Assembly: GCA_002803225.1 (NCBI GenBank)
Contig: NXFV01001809.1
Location: forward strand, 41,445-105,444
DNA from: Gamarada debralockiae
Lineage: Eukaryota > Ascomycota > Leotiomycetes > Helotiales > Hyphodiscaceae
Direction: 5' to 3'
Length of the DNA stretch: 64,000 nucleotides
Positions 43,523 to 53,030 of the stretch are shown piece by piece. Numbering within the stretch: position 1 is the stretch's first letter; each line of letters begins with the position of its first letter. The notes below the pieces were generated by a model that did no database searches, had not been told where the DNA came from, and saw only the letters and a program-made list of their open reading frames with translations. The position numbers and the translations under genes are program-made.

Positions 43523-45418
43523 ATGATAGACTCGAGTGTGATCACACCGGCCCGCTTCAACCCGCTGTTTGGAAACGAGTGCAAGACTCGTGACGATGTT
43601 ATCGCCGCCGTCCATGAACTGTTCAACCCAGTACTACCTTGCTTCTCGGAAGGCAAAGCTCGAGTGCAACTCGATGCATCCGGAGCTACTTGCGACCGAG
43701 CAGCATGCGATCTTGAGGGTTTCGCTAGGCCGCTCTTCGGCATCGCTCCTATGGTCGCTGGTGGGGCCCCGTTCGAACATTGGGAGATCTATCGAGAAGG
43801 TCTCAAGAACGGGACGGACCCTCAACATCCAGAATACTGGGGTGAGGTAGCCACCATGGATCAAAGACAGGTTGAAGCTGCTGCTCTTGGGTATGCTTTA
43901 CTGCTTGTGCCCGAACACCTCTACGAGCCATTGGATGAGGTTGCAAAAGCCAACGTTGCCAAGTGGCTACTTGCGAGTCGGGATAGTGACCACCATGGAA
44001 ATAACCACAAATTCTTCCGTGTGCTTGTTGACCTTGGCTTGAAGAAGGTTGGCGTCGAAGTCAATCGGCAGATGACGGAGAAGTATCTGAATGACCTGGA
44101 CACCCTATACATCGACGACGGTTGGTATAGAGATGGAGAAGAACCAGGAGATACTCGGCGCATCGACTACTACAATCCCTTCGCCATGCACTACTACGGA
44201 CTTGTTTATGCCAAGGCTCGTCCGCAAGACACTGCACGCTGCCAGAGGTTCCGAGACCGTGCTCGAAAATTTGCTTTGCACTTCCAACACTGGTTTGCAG
44301 ATACAGGCGCAAATGTACCGTATGGGCGGAGCTTGATCTATCGTCTTGCAGTTTGTGCCTTCTGGGGAGCGTTGGCCGTTGCTGATGAGGAAGTCCTTCC
44401 GTGGGGTGTCATCAAAGGGCTTTACTTGAGAAATCTCCGTTGGTGGTCATCACAACCGATATCACGATCCAATGATGGACTTCTGACTGTTGGATACGCA
44501 TATCCAAATCAGTTCATGGCTGAGCGATACAACTCCACTGGCTCTCCATGGTGGGCGATGAAAGCGTTTGCACCCCTTCAAATTCCTGCTGATCACCCAT
44601 TTTGGACCGCCGAAGAGCTTCCTTTGACAAACAGAAGTCCGGTCGCCCCTATGTCCGTTGTTGGAATGGTGTTCTATCACCAGCCAGGACATACAGTCTT
44701 ACTCACTGCTGGACCAGAGACTGGCCAGCAAATGCGAGCGACCCCAGAGAAGTACAAGAAGTTTGCATACTCCTCACGATACGGATTCAGCGTCGAAAGT
44801 GATGTTCTAGGATTCGAAATCGGTTCTTTTGACAGTATGATCGCACTCAGCGACGATGGGAAGCACTACCGTGTGAGAGAACACTGCGTCGAGGCCTACA
44901 TAGCTGGCGATGTGCTATTCTCTTTGTGGGAGCCGTGGAACGATGTGAAAGTTGAGACTTGGCTCATTCCCAGAGGACCATGGCACATTCGAGTGCATCG
45001 TATTTCGTCTCCAAGAGCGCTTTCAACCATTGAAGGAGGATTCGCTGCGCCTCGAACGGACTTCGAAGCGGATGAGCGACACAGTGACGAAAGTTCGGCA
45101 TGGGTGCTGAGCAAGCTGGGCGATTTCAGTGGAATACTGGATCTATCTTCGCCTGGAAGATCAGCCAGAGTTAATGTTCCACATGGAAATACCAGCATCA
45201 TGTTTCCTCGAACATTTGTTCCGCAACTGAAGGGTGACGTTGAAGCCAATGCGCCCAGAGTATTTATTTGTGCAGTGTTGGCTAGCCCCGATGGAGACGC
45301 AATGAAAGAAGCTTGGTCTAAGCCGCCAGTTGCGCCCCCGGTACAGGAATTAGAGGAGTTATTTAAGAGCAAAGGCGTTCAAGTTGAAGTATCTAAGCCT
45401 TATTCTCGTGTAGCGTAA
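43523..45418 (+). CDS. DUF2264 protein, probable GH154-type glucuronidase
   Basis: A single-exon 631-residue protein with the DUF2264 layout. N-terminal: CDRAACDLEGFARPLFGIAPM, WEIYREGLKNGTDPQHPEYWG, LLASRDSDHHGNNHKFFRV and DDGWYRDGEEPGDTRRIDYYNPFAMHYYGL. Then RSLIYRLAVCAFWGAL and a C-terminal beta-rich domain. Bacterial members sit in polysaccharide loci, and to my knowledge the family overlaps CAZy GH154, which contains beta-glucuronidases; the match to this protein should be treated as inference. ATG 43523 has the context CACC and follows a longer frame that lacks an ATG. No signal peptide is seen, so it is likely cytosolic. It is rare enough in fungi to hint at transfer, though its codon use is not visibly odd. 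Confidence 0.88.
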   Translation: MIDSSVITPARFNPLFGNECKTRDDVIAAVHELFNPVLPCFSEGKARVQLDASGATCDRAACDLEGFARPLFGIAPMVAGGAPFEHWEIYREGLKNGTDPQHPEYWGEVATMDQRQVEAAALGYALLLVPEHLYEPLDEVAKANVAKWLLASRDSDHHGNNHKFFRVLVDLGLKKVGVEVNRQMTEKYLNDLDTLYIDDGWYRDGEEPGDTRRIDYYNPFAMHYYGLVYAKARPQDTARCQRFRDRARKFALHFQHWFADTGANVPYGRSLIYRLAVCAFWGALAVADEEVLPWGVIKGLYLRNLRWWSSQPISRSNDGLLTVGYAYPNQFMAERYNSTGSPWWAMKAFAPLQIPADHPFWTAEELPLTNRSPVAPMSVVGMVFYHQPGHTVLLTAGPETGQQMRATPEKYKKFAYSSRYGFSVESDVLGFEIGSFDSMIALSDDGKHYRVREHCVEAYIAGDVLFSLWEPWNDVKVETWLIPRGPWHIRVHRISSPRALSTIEGGFAAPRTDFEADERHSDESSAWVLSKLGDFSGILDLSSPGRSARVNVPHGNTSIMFPRTFVPQLKGDVEANAPRVFICAVLASPDGDAMKEAWSKPPVAPPVQELEELFKSKGVQVEVSKPYSRVA

Positions 45419-46195
45419 GATCACCGGAGAGGGAAGTTTAATTCAGTGCTACGTTGCCTTTATGAAGACTGTTCACATTGCCAATCGCAGTTCTGACATG
45501 ATGTAAATTCCGATTCCTCGCGATAAGTTTGTATCTCCAAAGGCCTAGCGGACTCGAAATATTGAAAACCATCCCATCCCTCATGCCGACGTACTATATA
45601 CACATATATACACAATTCACTATTGGATTCCGGGCAACGGCCAAGGCTTTGCCACCAATCGTTCAAATGTTTGAGTGGTTCAAAACTGGGCTTCGCTTCA
45701 TAAGTCGTTCAAAGCAAAAGTTTTAGGACAAATGCAGCTAGCTGCACAATTCATGTACGGCTGGACCCAGTGAAAGATGGTCGGCGTAAGCCACACCTCG
45801 TCAGCGGTACCCACTGTTAGTTGGAATGGCCTAATAAGGTATAGCCTATAATTTCTTCTTTCTATAGCTTAAGAGAGCTCTTCCCCTCCTTCCCTGAAAC
45901 TTCAGATATCAGCTAGTCCTTAAAATGCAACTATATTTCGTCCTAAATCAGTTCCAATTGATACCCACTGTCCAGTGTCCAGGACTTTTTTTAGAAGCTT
46001 TGTTCAAGAGCACAGCAGTTCAAGTGGAAGGGAGAAGAAAGACTAGCATTGAAGGGTGTGACTTTATATTCATTGGCCTGTCAAAGTGGTCTTCTGATGA
46101 CAATCGTCAGGAGCATCATCGGTAAATGTACGTGGCAGCAAGCCACTTCCCATCATGGGTATGAATCTTTACAAAAACCACAAACTCTTCTCATA
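45419..46195. other. Intergenic
   Basis: Contains an AT dinucleotide-rich stretch (ACTATATACACATATATACAC near 45593). No gene seen. Confidence 0.5.
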
Positions 46196-47165
46196 TCACA
46201 TGCTCTTCCTCAGTCGCTCTACTTCCTCCACCTCCTTCACTCCTTCCACTTCCTTCAGTTCCGTGATCTCCTCAATTCTCTCCAAAATACTCCACACCTC
46301 TGCCAACGCAAGCATTCTCAAGAAACCCTCATACTCCTTCTCAACATCAACCTCCATCCCGCACATTGTTATTTTCGGCATCTCCTGAATCTTACCCTAT
46401 CCTGCAAAATCGCAAAGCCGTAAGCAAGCCGCAAAACAACACGTCTGTACAACTAGCAACTCTCTTTTGGGGACCCGAAGATGGTAACGGGACGTCTCAT
46501 GATTCGCAATTCTTTAAGGCCAGGGAAGTATTCCAGGATCCCGAGTGCCTCGCTGGCGATGTCTTTGATTTCGAACAGGGAAGTGGTGACACTAGATACC
46601 TCTAGGACCCGTAGAAAGGGAGAAGTTAGTAATCGCTCATTACTCATGAATGACTTGGCTCTCGAAAGTGATTTTGTACGACAGATTGTGAGACGGACGA
46701 GCGAAAGAGACTCACCTCAACTTGATCAATAATCTCGCGCTTTGGATTGTTGTGAAGTAAGAAGACGACACGGGCATGCGCGTTTGTGTACTCGGGGAAG
46801 TCGGATCGAACCAATGTGTTGAAATTCAACGTCAATATATCCTTCGCCGGATTGAAGAAGACATGTTCAACGCCTGCGCTCATGGGATAAAACGACCAAT
46901 CAACCCATTCCTACAGAACATGGTAATGTTTTAAGGTGAAGGCATGGCTGGCACGATTCATTGAGTACGAGGTGGGAGACCCGACAGAGGAGCGAGACTC
47001 GCGGTAGCGAAAGACATCGAGGGGGATGTGGCGGTCGACGGGGAAACTTAGGAGCCAGATTTTCTGTTGGAGCTCTTTGGGAAAGAAATGGAAGATAGCG
47101 GGGGGGTAGTGGGGACGGTGGTGGGAGTCATGGAGAACATAGGTATGAGTTCTGGGAACAGGTTG
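46196..47165 (-). CDS. 2EXR-like protein, gene model broken or incomplete
   Basis: Reading leftwards, the start resembles the fungal 2EXR domain: PPAIFHFFPKELQQKIWLLSFP, the place where relatives have FxxFPxLPxELRxxIW. Later come LKHYHVL, VEHVFFNPAKDILTLNFNTLVRS, FPEYTNAHARVVFLLHNNPKREIIDQVE and a GTGAGT donor. Beyond it are ILEYFPGLKELRIMRRPVT and a coiled-coil-like tail ending ERLRKSM. A TAG lies in frame between HYHVL and EWVDWS; it may be a real stop or the end of an intron that was not resolved. The upstream exon is also unclear. The function of 2EXR proteins is unknown. Confidence 0.4.
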
Positions 47166-47665
47166 GAGAGGGAAGTTCTTGAGGGAAAGGTGAAATCACG
47201 CTCCGTTACTTACCTGGACCCGTCAAATATTGTAGTTTCATGATTCCATGACGGGGGAATGGAGTAGCCATAAGTCGGCCTCAAAGGAAAGTTGATTCAG
47301 AGGTTGTTGGCAGGAAGTAAAAGGCACGTTGTTCGGAGAAATACAAAAGCGAAGTTGAAGGCTTCAGCAACTTCGAGAGAGTCAAGTGGGCTTCTATCAA
47401 GGGCCTTCTACGTCTGAAAGAGGCGATATCGTTATCAAATCAATCTGAACAGCGCCGATATGCTTTATCTTCCGGCAATTCGCCTATGCTGTCTTGGGAG
47501 TGTTCACGCTGGAAGAAAAAAGTTCGATTGATTGAATGATGCTTGCTGAAGCTTAATGAGAGGGTATAGAATCCGCACCACGCGATGCAATGACAAAACA
47601 GAACATTCCAGTCCATAAGAGTACCCCCCCCTTTCCCCGTTTCATTCTTGATTTCCAAAAACCAC
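47166..47665. other. Intergenic
   Basis: No coding region supported. Upstream side of the 2EXR-like gene and 3' side of the GAS2-domain gene. Confidence 0.4.
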
Positions 47666-50600
47666 TCATCCTTTCCTGAACAACCTCTTCGTACCACCAA
47701 CCCTATCCATCTCTCCAAGGCTCTTCCTCTCCCGATCCCTAGCCTTCTCCGTCTTGTGCTTCTCCGCAGAAGCTAGTCTGACTTTCTCCTTCATGCTCTC
47801 AACCCACTCCTGATCTCTCTCACTGATAGCAACTTTCTTCGCCTTCGGTCCGGCCAATCCCAATCCACCTTCCTCTTCTGTCCATGAAAGCCTTGAGCTG
47901 GACCTACTCTTCTCCGACGGCGGTGTCTCGAATTCTCTCCCTCGATTTGCTATCGTCATAGGGGTGCTGGGACTGCGGAATGTCATGGTGGTGGAGTCCG
48001 TCTCACCAACACTTCTGCGAGTCTTGCGGATGTGAAGACTGGACATAGGCCGGTCGAATGCTGATCCCGGTCGAGACGTAGGACTTGATCGGCCGTTGCC
48101 ACGGATTGTTGCAGATGAGGAGGCAGTTGAGCTTGTGGACACAACTCTAGGCCTGATGTCCTGAACCTCCACCTTATCTGAGTCCACCGCAGAGCGTCGG
48201 CCGTGATGACTGGCATATTCCTTGAGGTATTCTCCGAGATCTGCCCATCCGCCGCCAACTCGTACCATGACTCGTTCTCCATTCTCCCCAACTAATCTCA
48301 CAAACAGTTTGATTGGAGCTTCGCCGGTACTTCTCGACAGGTGATAAAGTCTGATCTCGGGATTTCCGTTCTGATGTCGCTGACGCGAGGTTCCTTTCCC
48401 GTAAGCGGGTGCGAGTGTGAAAGAGGGAGTAGGAGCTCGCATGCTGAGGGAAGAATGGGAGCGGAGTGATGGAGTAATGGACCGGCGGGTCTTAGCTGGG
48501 CGTAAAGTATCAGCTGGTGGGAAGGGAGTGGTGTCTGGCTCGGAGGTGAGGCGGATGCGTGCTGGTATTGATTCAAGGAGCGAAGAAATCTGAGCTTGAA
48601 TCTGATCGTCAGTACTTTTCTTGGGGCTTGACCAAACAGATGCCTCAGAGAGATCGATGTTGTCGAACACAGGTGCTTCGCTTGGAGTCGAGGGGACGTC
48701 TGGGAATTCTGGTTCGGTCTGGGTGAACGAGGGCGATTTGGGAAGTTGAAACGAGCGACGGGGAGACATTGCTGGAATGGGAGGTGGTGAACCTGATGGG
48801 CTGCGATCACCCGGTGTTTCCACTCGTGACCTAACACGGCCTTTCGATGGAGATTCGTCATCTACGTCAGGGAATGTATCAACAACTCCCAGCTCTGACA
48901 GCGGAGAAGATGGGCTGATTGGCGAAGCTGCAGCATCGCCTTGCTTCCGGTTTAGGATAGTAGAGGTATCTGAGGCTGTGCTCTCCCGGCGCGGAATGCT
49001 GATTCTTTTGATGGGACTATGGATTCGGGCAATTGAAGTTTTCCGAGCGAGCACTGATGGAGTGATGTGGTCATGTTCAGACTCCTCTGAGCTTCTCGGA
49101 ACATTCTCCTGTTCACCGTCACTGCCAATGTCGGAACCTGACCTTCTGTGAAATGGTGCTTTAGGATTCTGCGGGGTCACATAATTCTCTTCCGGTTCCT
49201 CCATACTGAGTTCTGGAGGTACCTTCGAAGTCGGTGGAGCGGCATCCCGATTTGGGAAGTTTTCTTCTGTCTTGTTGTAATGGGACAGATTCAGAGGTGA
49301 TTTCGTTGGCGATGTCGGCTGACTAGCAGGGGATCGACCACTCTTGATGGGTGACAACACTGGACGGAAATATTCAGCAGGTTCGGCTACTTGAATCTCT
49401 GGTGTTGGGTCAGATGTTGAATATCCAGACACGTGAGAAATATTTCTATTGTATGCGTTGAAACTCGACGCATCATCCGTGTCTGAAGTCTCCGTACTTC
49501 CGGTAACGAAATGAGGACTGTGGACACCATCCTCTTCGGCAGGAGGCTCTACCACGACCAACTCGTGGTCGATTTGCTCCCTAGCTGGTGATCGTAACGG
49601 CAGAGGAGGTGAGCCACTGAACAGTGAGGTATTTGCCGGGGTTGACGTTATGGATGCTGAACTTGAGGCCTTGGTAGGAGTTTTTGGAGCTTCAGTAGTT
49701 GGAGTTGGCGCTACAGACGATGGAGATCGTGGCTGTGGTCCTGAAGACTGGGGTCGGACATCATTGGATGCCGTTGAAGACGATGAGCGGCGAAGCACGT
49801 TCGCGAATCCATGTCCGAAGCGAGCAAGCCTGGAGGGGCTACTTGGGCTACCTTTTCCTTCTGAATCTGGGAATGGACCATCCGTAGACTGGGTTGAAAG
49901 AGAAGCAAGAGCGACTGGTGTAAGTGGCCAAGCAGGGGTGGAAGGTGTGCGGGGAGTGGATGGTTTGTCGGAGTAGGAGTTAGTGTCTGGAGTTTCCGGG
50001 CGTTGAGATATCGAGGAACTCTGGGGAGAGGAAACGGCAGTGCTAACAACGCTATTCTGATGATTTTCAAGGTAAGTTTGCGGGGTGGGCTGGGGGACGA
50101 TGAGTGGCTCGGAATTTTGACGCTTCGCTTCATCGCTTCCATCGAAAGGAGCGAACTTCGATATTGGGCTTGGGGAAAGATTGTCAGTTGTAGTATGAAG
50201 CTCGCTAGTTGCAATTGCAACATTGGCACTCTCCTCTTTCGTAGGATCGGACGAGATGCGGCGACCTAGAGGCTCGATGTCATCTGTGCCGATAGATTGA
50301 GAGATGTGATGAGGAGCATCTCGTTGAAGACTGTTTTCAGGCTCCCCAACTTCTCCGTTCCCTTCCTGTGGAAACGCAGTTGTAAGAGCTGCTCCGATCC
50401 CAAGAGCTAAAGCTGAAGCGGGAGATATCATTTTAGCCTCAACCTCATGGCTTGAAGGATCGAGAGTGAGCGCATTTCGGTCACTAGAGTCCATGTCCTC
50501 TTCGGCATCTTTGGTCGTTTGTTGTCGCGAAATTTCTAGAGCTTTTGATGTCTCTTCTTCTTTCAGGGCCCTAGCTGCTTCGGCATCTCCAGCTTCCTGT

Positions 50601-52291
50601 TCTTTCAACCTCAAGGCATCCTCGTCTCGCTTACGAGCTAGCTCTGCTAGTCTGGCGGTTTCAGCGGCTGCTTCTCGCTCCATCCTCAATCGCTCCTCAT
50701 CCTCAATCCGTTGCCTCTCGGCTTCTAGGTGAGCAGCTTCCTCTTCAGCTCTTATTCGGTCTTCTTCTTGCTTTCGGGCGAGTTCGGCAGCTGCTTCCTG
50801 CTCCAGCCTTGTTCGCTCTAGAGCCTTCACTAGCTGCCTTTCTGCCTCTTGGCGAACAGCTTCCTCTTTTGCTCTGATTCTGTCCTCGTCTTGCTTTCGG
50901 GCCAGTTCGGCCAACCTGGCGGCTTCGGCAGCTGCTTCTTGCTCCAGCCTTATTCGCTCCTCATTCTCGATTCGCAGCCTCTCTGCTTCCCGGCTAGCAG
51001 CTTCCCCTTCAGCCTGAATCCTAGCCTCTTCTTGCATCCGGACAAGTTCAGCTTGCCTGGCTGCTTCCTGCTCCAGCCTCGATTTCTCTTCGGCTTTCTT
51101 CCGCTCTTGTTCCATTCGAGCAGCTTCCTCTTGCTCCAGACGTAGCTTTTCCTCTCTGGCTCTCCGTTCATTCTCGGCTTTTAATCTGGCAGCTTCGCTT
51201 GCCTCTTCCTCAGCCCTTATCCGATCCGCCTCAGCTTTCCTAGCTTTTGCCATTCTCGCCCATTCCCCTTCTCGAACCTTTCGATCTCCTCGAACAACCC
51301 ATTCGCCGTAGTCCCTTTCGATGGCCTCCATCCTATCCAACCAAATTTCCGGCAGCGTATCTTGCCCGCCTTCCAGTGTATCCAGCATGTAATCCAAATC
51401 CTGTCCCAAGGTCGTGACTTTATCCTGCAGCACATCTCGCATAATCTCGAATGTCTTCCTCTCCAATACCCCCTCCTCTTGACCATTCGCCCCATTGTGG
51501 TTTTGTCCTGAGACTTCAATCGCTTGCCAGCCCGATTTCAGCGCAACTTCCGCATCATCCAGTGCGAGTAATAAAGGCGGAACTTTGCGCAAAACCAAGA
51601 GTCGAACAGTCCAAACATCCATCAACCGCGTAAGTCTAGACAAGTTCGGTAGTGCTTGTAGAACCGTCGCAGTAACAACTGCCGTGAAATCGTCCATTCG
51701 TGTATAGCTGGGGAATATACTCGGCACCGGCGCATTCGAGCTAGAGGAGGAAGGTTCTGACTTAGGAGAGAAGTGTGTATTCAAGACTGTTGATTTGATT
51801 TCCTCCACGTTCAGATCATCCATGTCTTCGTGGATATCGTCTATTCGGGTCTCGTAGCGTGCTACATCCTCTGCTGGGAGACTGCCAATATATTCCTCCT
51901 CGCCAGTACCTGTACCTTGGTATCCAGCCCGCGGTGTCCTTTCAGCGACAGATATGCGCCGTCGTTTCGCAGCTGGAATTTCGAAACCTGCAGGCCCATT
52001 TCCAGCTGGCCATGGCCAGGCAGAAAGTTCGTCCACCCATTCTTGTATCTTCTTCGAGGCGAGGGTTGCTCGTATACCGAATGCACGTTCGTTGGGCGTA
52101 GCAGCCTCGACACTAGCTCTGAATTTGCCGGATGGGGAGGTAAACGCTTCGAGGGTAGTTGTTGGGGATAGATCGGAGAAGATATCGTCCGTTATGCGCT
52201 GACGTGTTGGGGATCGAGTAGGAGATAGGGAGGGAATCCGTTTATGCGCTCTCGTGAGGAGCTCTGGAGGAGTGATACGTGGTGGGTCCAT
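47666..52291 (-). CDS. Large coiled-coil protein with GAS2/GAR domain
   Basis: One exon, 1541 aa. The N-terminal part is Ser/Pro-rich (SPTRSPTRQR), then a conserved helical region including VLQALPNLSRLTRLMDVWTVRLLVL and a spectrin-like acidic part. Residues about 340-610 form a long highly charged coiled coil of repeated EEAARLEAERQRIE-type units. A Ser/Thr/Pro-rich disordered middle follows. Near residues 1310-1360 sits IKLFVRLVGENGERVMVRVGGGW plus a following aromatic/helical LGEYLKEYASHH, which fits the GAS2-related (GAR) microtubule-binding domain. The C-terminus is basic (KHKTEKARDRERKS). A cytoskeletal linker at microtubules or septa is the inferred role. Divergent from LYS4. Confidence 0.8.
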   Translation of the reverse strand: MDPPRITPPELLTRAHKRIPSLSPTRSPTRQRITDDIFSDLSPTTTLEAFTSPSGKFRASVEAATPNERAFGIRATLASKKIQEWVDELSAWPWPAGNGPAGFEIPAAKRRRISVAERTPRAGYQGTGTGEEEYIGSLPAEDVARYETRIDDIHEDMDDLNVEEIKSTVLNTHFSPKSEPSSSSSNAPVPSIFPSYTRMDDFTAVVTATVLQALPNLSRLTRLMDVWTVRLLVLRKVPPLLLALDDAEVALKSGWQAIEVSGQNHNGANGQEEGVLERKTFEIMRDVLQDKVTTLGQDLDYMLDTLEGGQDTLPEIWLDRMEAIERDYGEWVVRGDRKVREGEWARMAKARKAEADRIRAEEEASEAARLKAENERRAREEKLRLEQEEAARMEQERKKAEEKSRLEQEAARQAELVRMQEEARIQAEGEAASREAERLRIENEERIRLEQEAAAEAARLAELARKQDEDRIRAKEEAVRQEAERQLVKALERTRLEQEAAAELARKQEEDRIRAEEEAAHLEAERQRIEDEERLRMEREAAAETARLAELARKRDEDALRLKEQEAGDAEAARALKEEETSKALEISRQQTTKDAEEDMDSSDRNALTLDPSSHEVEAKMISPASALALGIGAALTTAFPQEGNGEVGEPENSLQRDAPHHISQSIGTDDIEPLGRRISSDPTKEESANVAIATSELHTTTDNLSPSPISKFAPFDGSDEAKRQNSEPLIVPQPTPQTYLENHQNSVVSTAVSSPQSSSISQRPETPDTNSYSDKPSTPRTPSTPAWPLTPVALASLSTQSTDGPFPDSEGKGSPSSPSRLARFGHGFANVLRRSSSSTASNDVRPQSSGPQPRSPSSVAPTPTTEAPKTPTKASSSASITSTPANTSLFSGSPPLPLRSPAREQIDHELVVVEPPAEEDGVHSPHFVTGSTETSDTDDASSFNAYNRNISHVSGYSTSDPTPEIQVAEPAEYFRPVLSPIKSGRSPASQPTSPTKSPLNLSHYNKTEENFPNRDAAPPTSKVPPELSMEEPEENYVTPQNPKAPFHRRSGSDIGSDGEQENVPRSSEESEHDHITPSVLARKTSIARIHSPIKRISIPRRESTASDTSTILNRKQGDAAASPISPSSPLSELGVVDTFPDVDDESPSKGRVRSRVETPGDRSPSGSPPPIPAMSPRRSFQLPKSPSFTQTEPEFPDVPSTPSEAPVFDNIDLSEASVWSSPKKSTDDQIQAQISSLLESIPARIRLTSEPDTTPFPPADTLRPAKTRRSITPSLRSHSSLSMRAPTPSFTLAPAYGKGTSRQRHQNGNPEIRLYHLSRSTGEAPIKLFVRLVGENGERVMVRVGGGWADLGEYLKEYASHHGRRSAVDSDKVEVQDIRPRVVSTSSTASSSATIRGNGRSSPTSRPGSAFDRPMSSLHIRKTRRSVGETDSTTMTFRSPSTPMTIANRGREFETPPSEKSRSSSRLSWTEEEGGLGLAGPKAKKVAISERDQEWVESMKEKVRLASAEKHKTEKARDRERKSLGEMDRVGGTKRLFRKG
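50560..51240 (-). repeat. Internal coding repeats of the coiled coil
   Basis: The coding sequence repeats related units of roughly 75-110 bases encoding ELARKQEEDRIRAEEEA followed by EAERQRIEDEERL and LEQEAAAE, at least four times with drift. Such repeats change length easily between strains. Confidence 0.6.
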
Positions 52292-53030
52292 AATTCGAGG
52301 TCAGAGCTGTTTGGTAGTATTCGGAATGTCTTGGGACAGCCGGTGCATTGCCTAAGAGCAGAGAACAGAAGATGTTCTCAAGACGATATGAACGGATGCA
52401 AACATGATCTTCGAGGTGCTGGATGTCGGTTCGAGGGTCTCTTTTACGGCCGCCTGGTTTCGAGGCCGGGAACCTGCAGCATGGCGATTTAAAGTCTAAG
52501 ACATACAGAACACAGCGCAAAAGGAAATTGTAAGTAGTGAATCGTGAATGAAAGTCGATAATGAACGTACTACGAGGGGAGTGATATGTACAAATTGTTA
52601 CAGGGTGGTTGACAGCGGCTGACGATGTCCTGCAGATTGGCAGGATTTCGCTTCCAGGAAGCCCGATCTTTATGCACCAAGCCACACTATTTGAGACAGG
52701 GGGTGAAGAAGGGCATTGGAAGAGAGTTTTGGGGACATTTTTTGTATTAAATTGAACGAAGGGGAACTAGAAAACATCCGACAATTTGAAGCTATCCACA
52801 GGAATTTGCAGCATATAAATCTAAAGCCAAACTCCCTTTCTCCTTTCCGTCTGATGCCGCTTTGTTCCTGAACCCGCCTTCTTGGGGCCAAAGCCAAAAC
52901 ACCCCTGAACAATCCCACCAATCAGAAGCATCACGGTAAAGCTTGCGAGATCGCAGGAAAATAAAAATCTGGGGAACTTTTTGGATCCTCCACAATCAAC
53001 AAAGGCCAGTTGTGAGTCGATGGGCGCAAA
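52292..53030. other. Divergent promoter region, GAS2-domain gene / LYS4
   Basis: 739 bases without a gene. TGAGTC at 53013-53018, just before the LYS4 ATG, is a near match to the Gcn4/CpcA site TGASTCA, but it lies in the leader, so its role is doubtful. Confidence 0.4.

Noticed and set aside
49650..50229. Long open frames antisense to the GAS2-domain gene
   Set aside because: Shadows caused by the Ser/Pro/Glu-rich composition of the sense protein.
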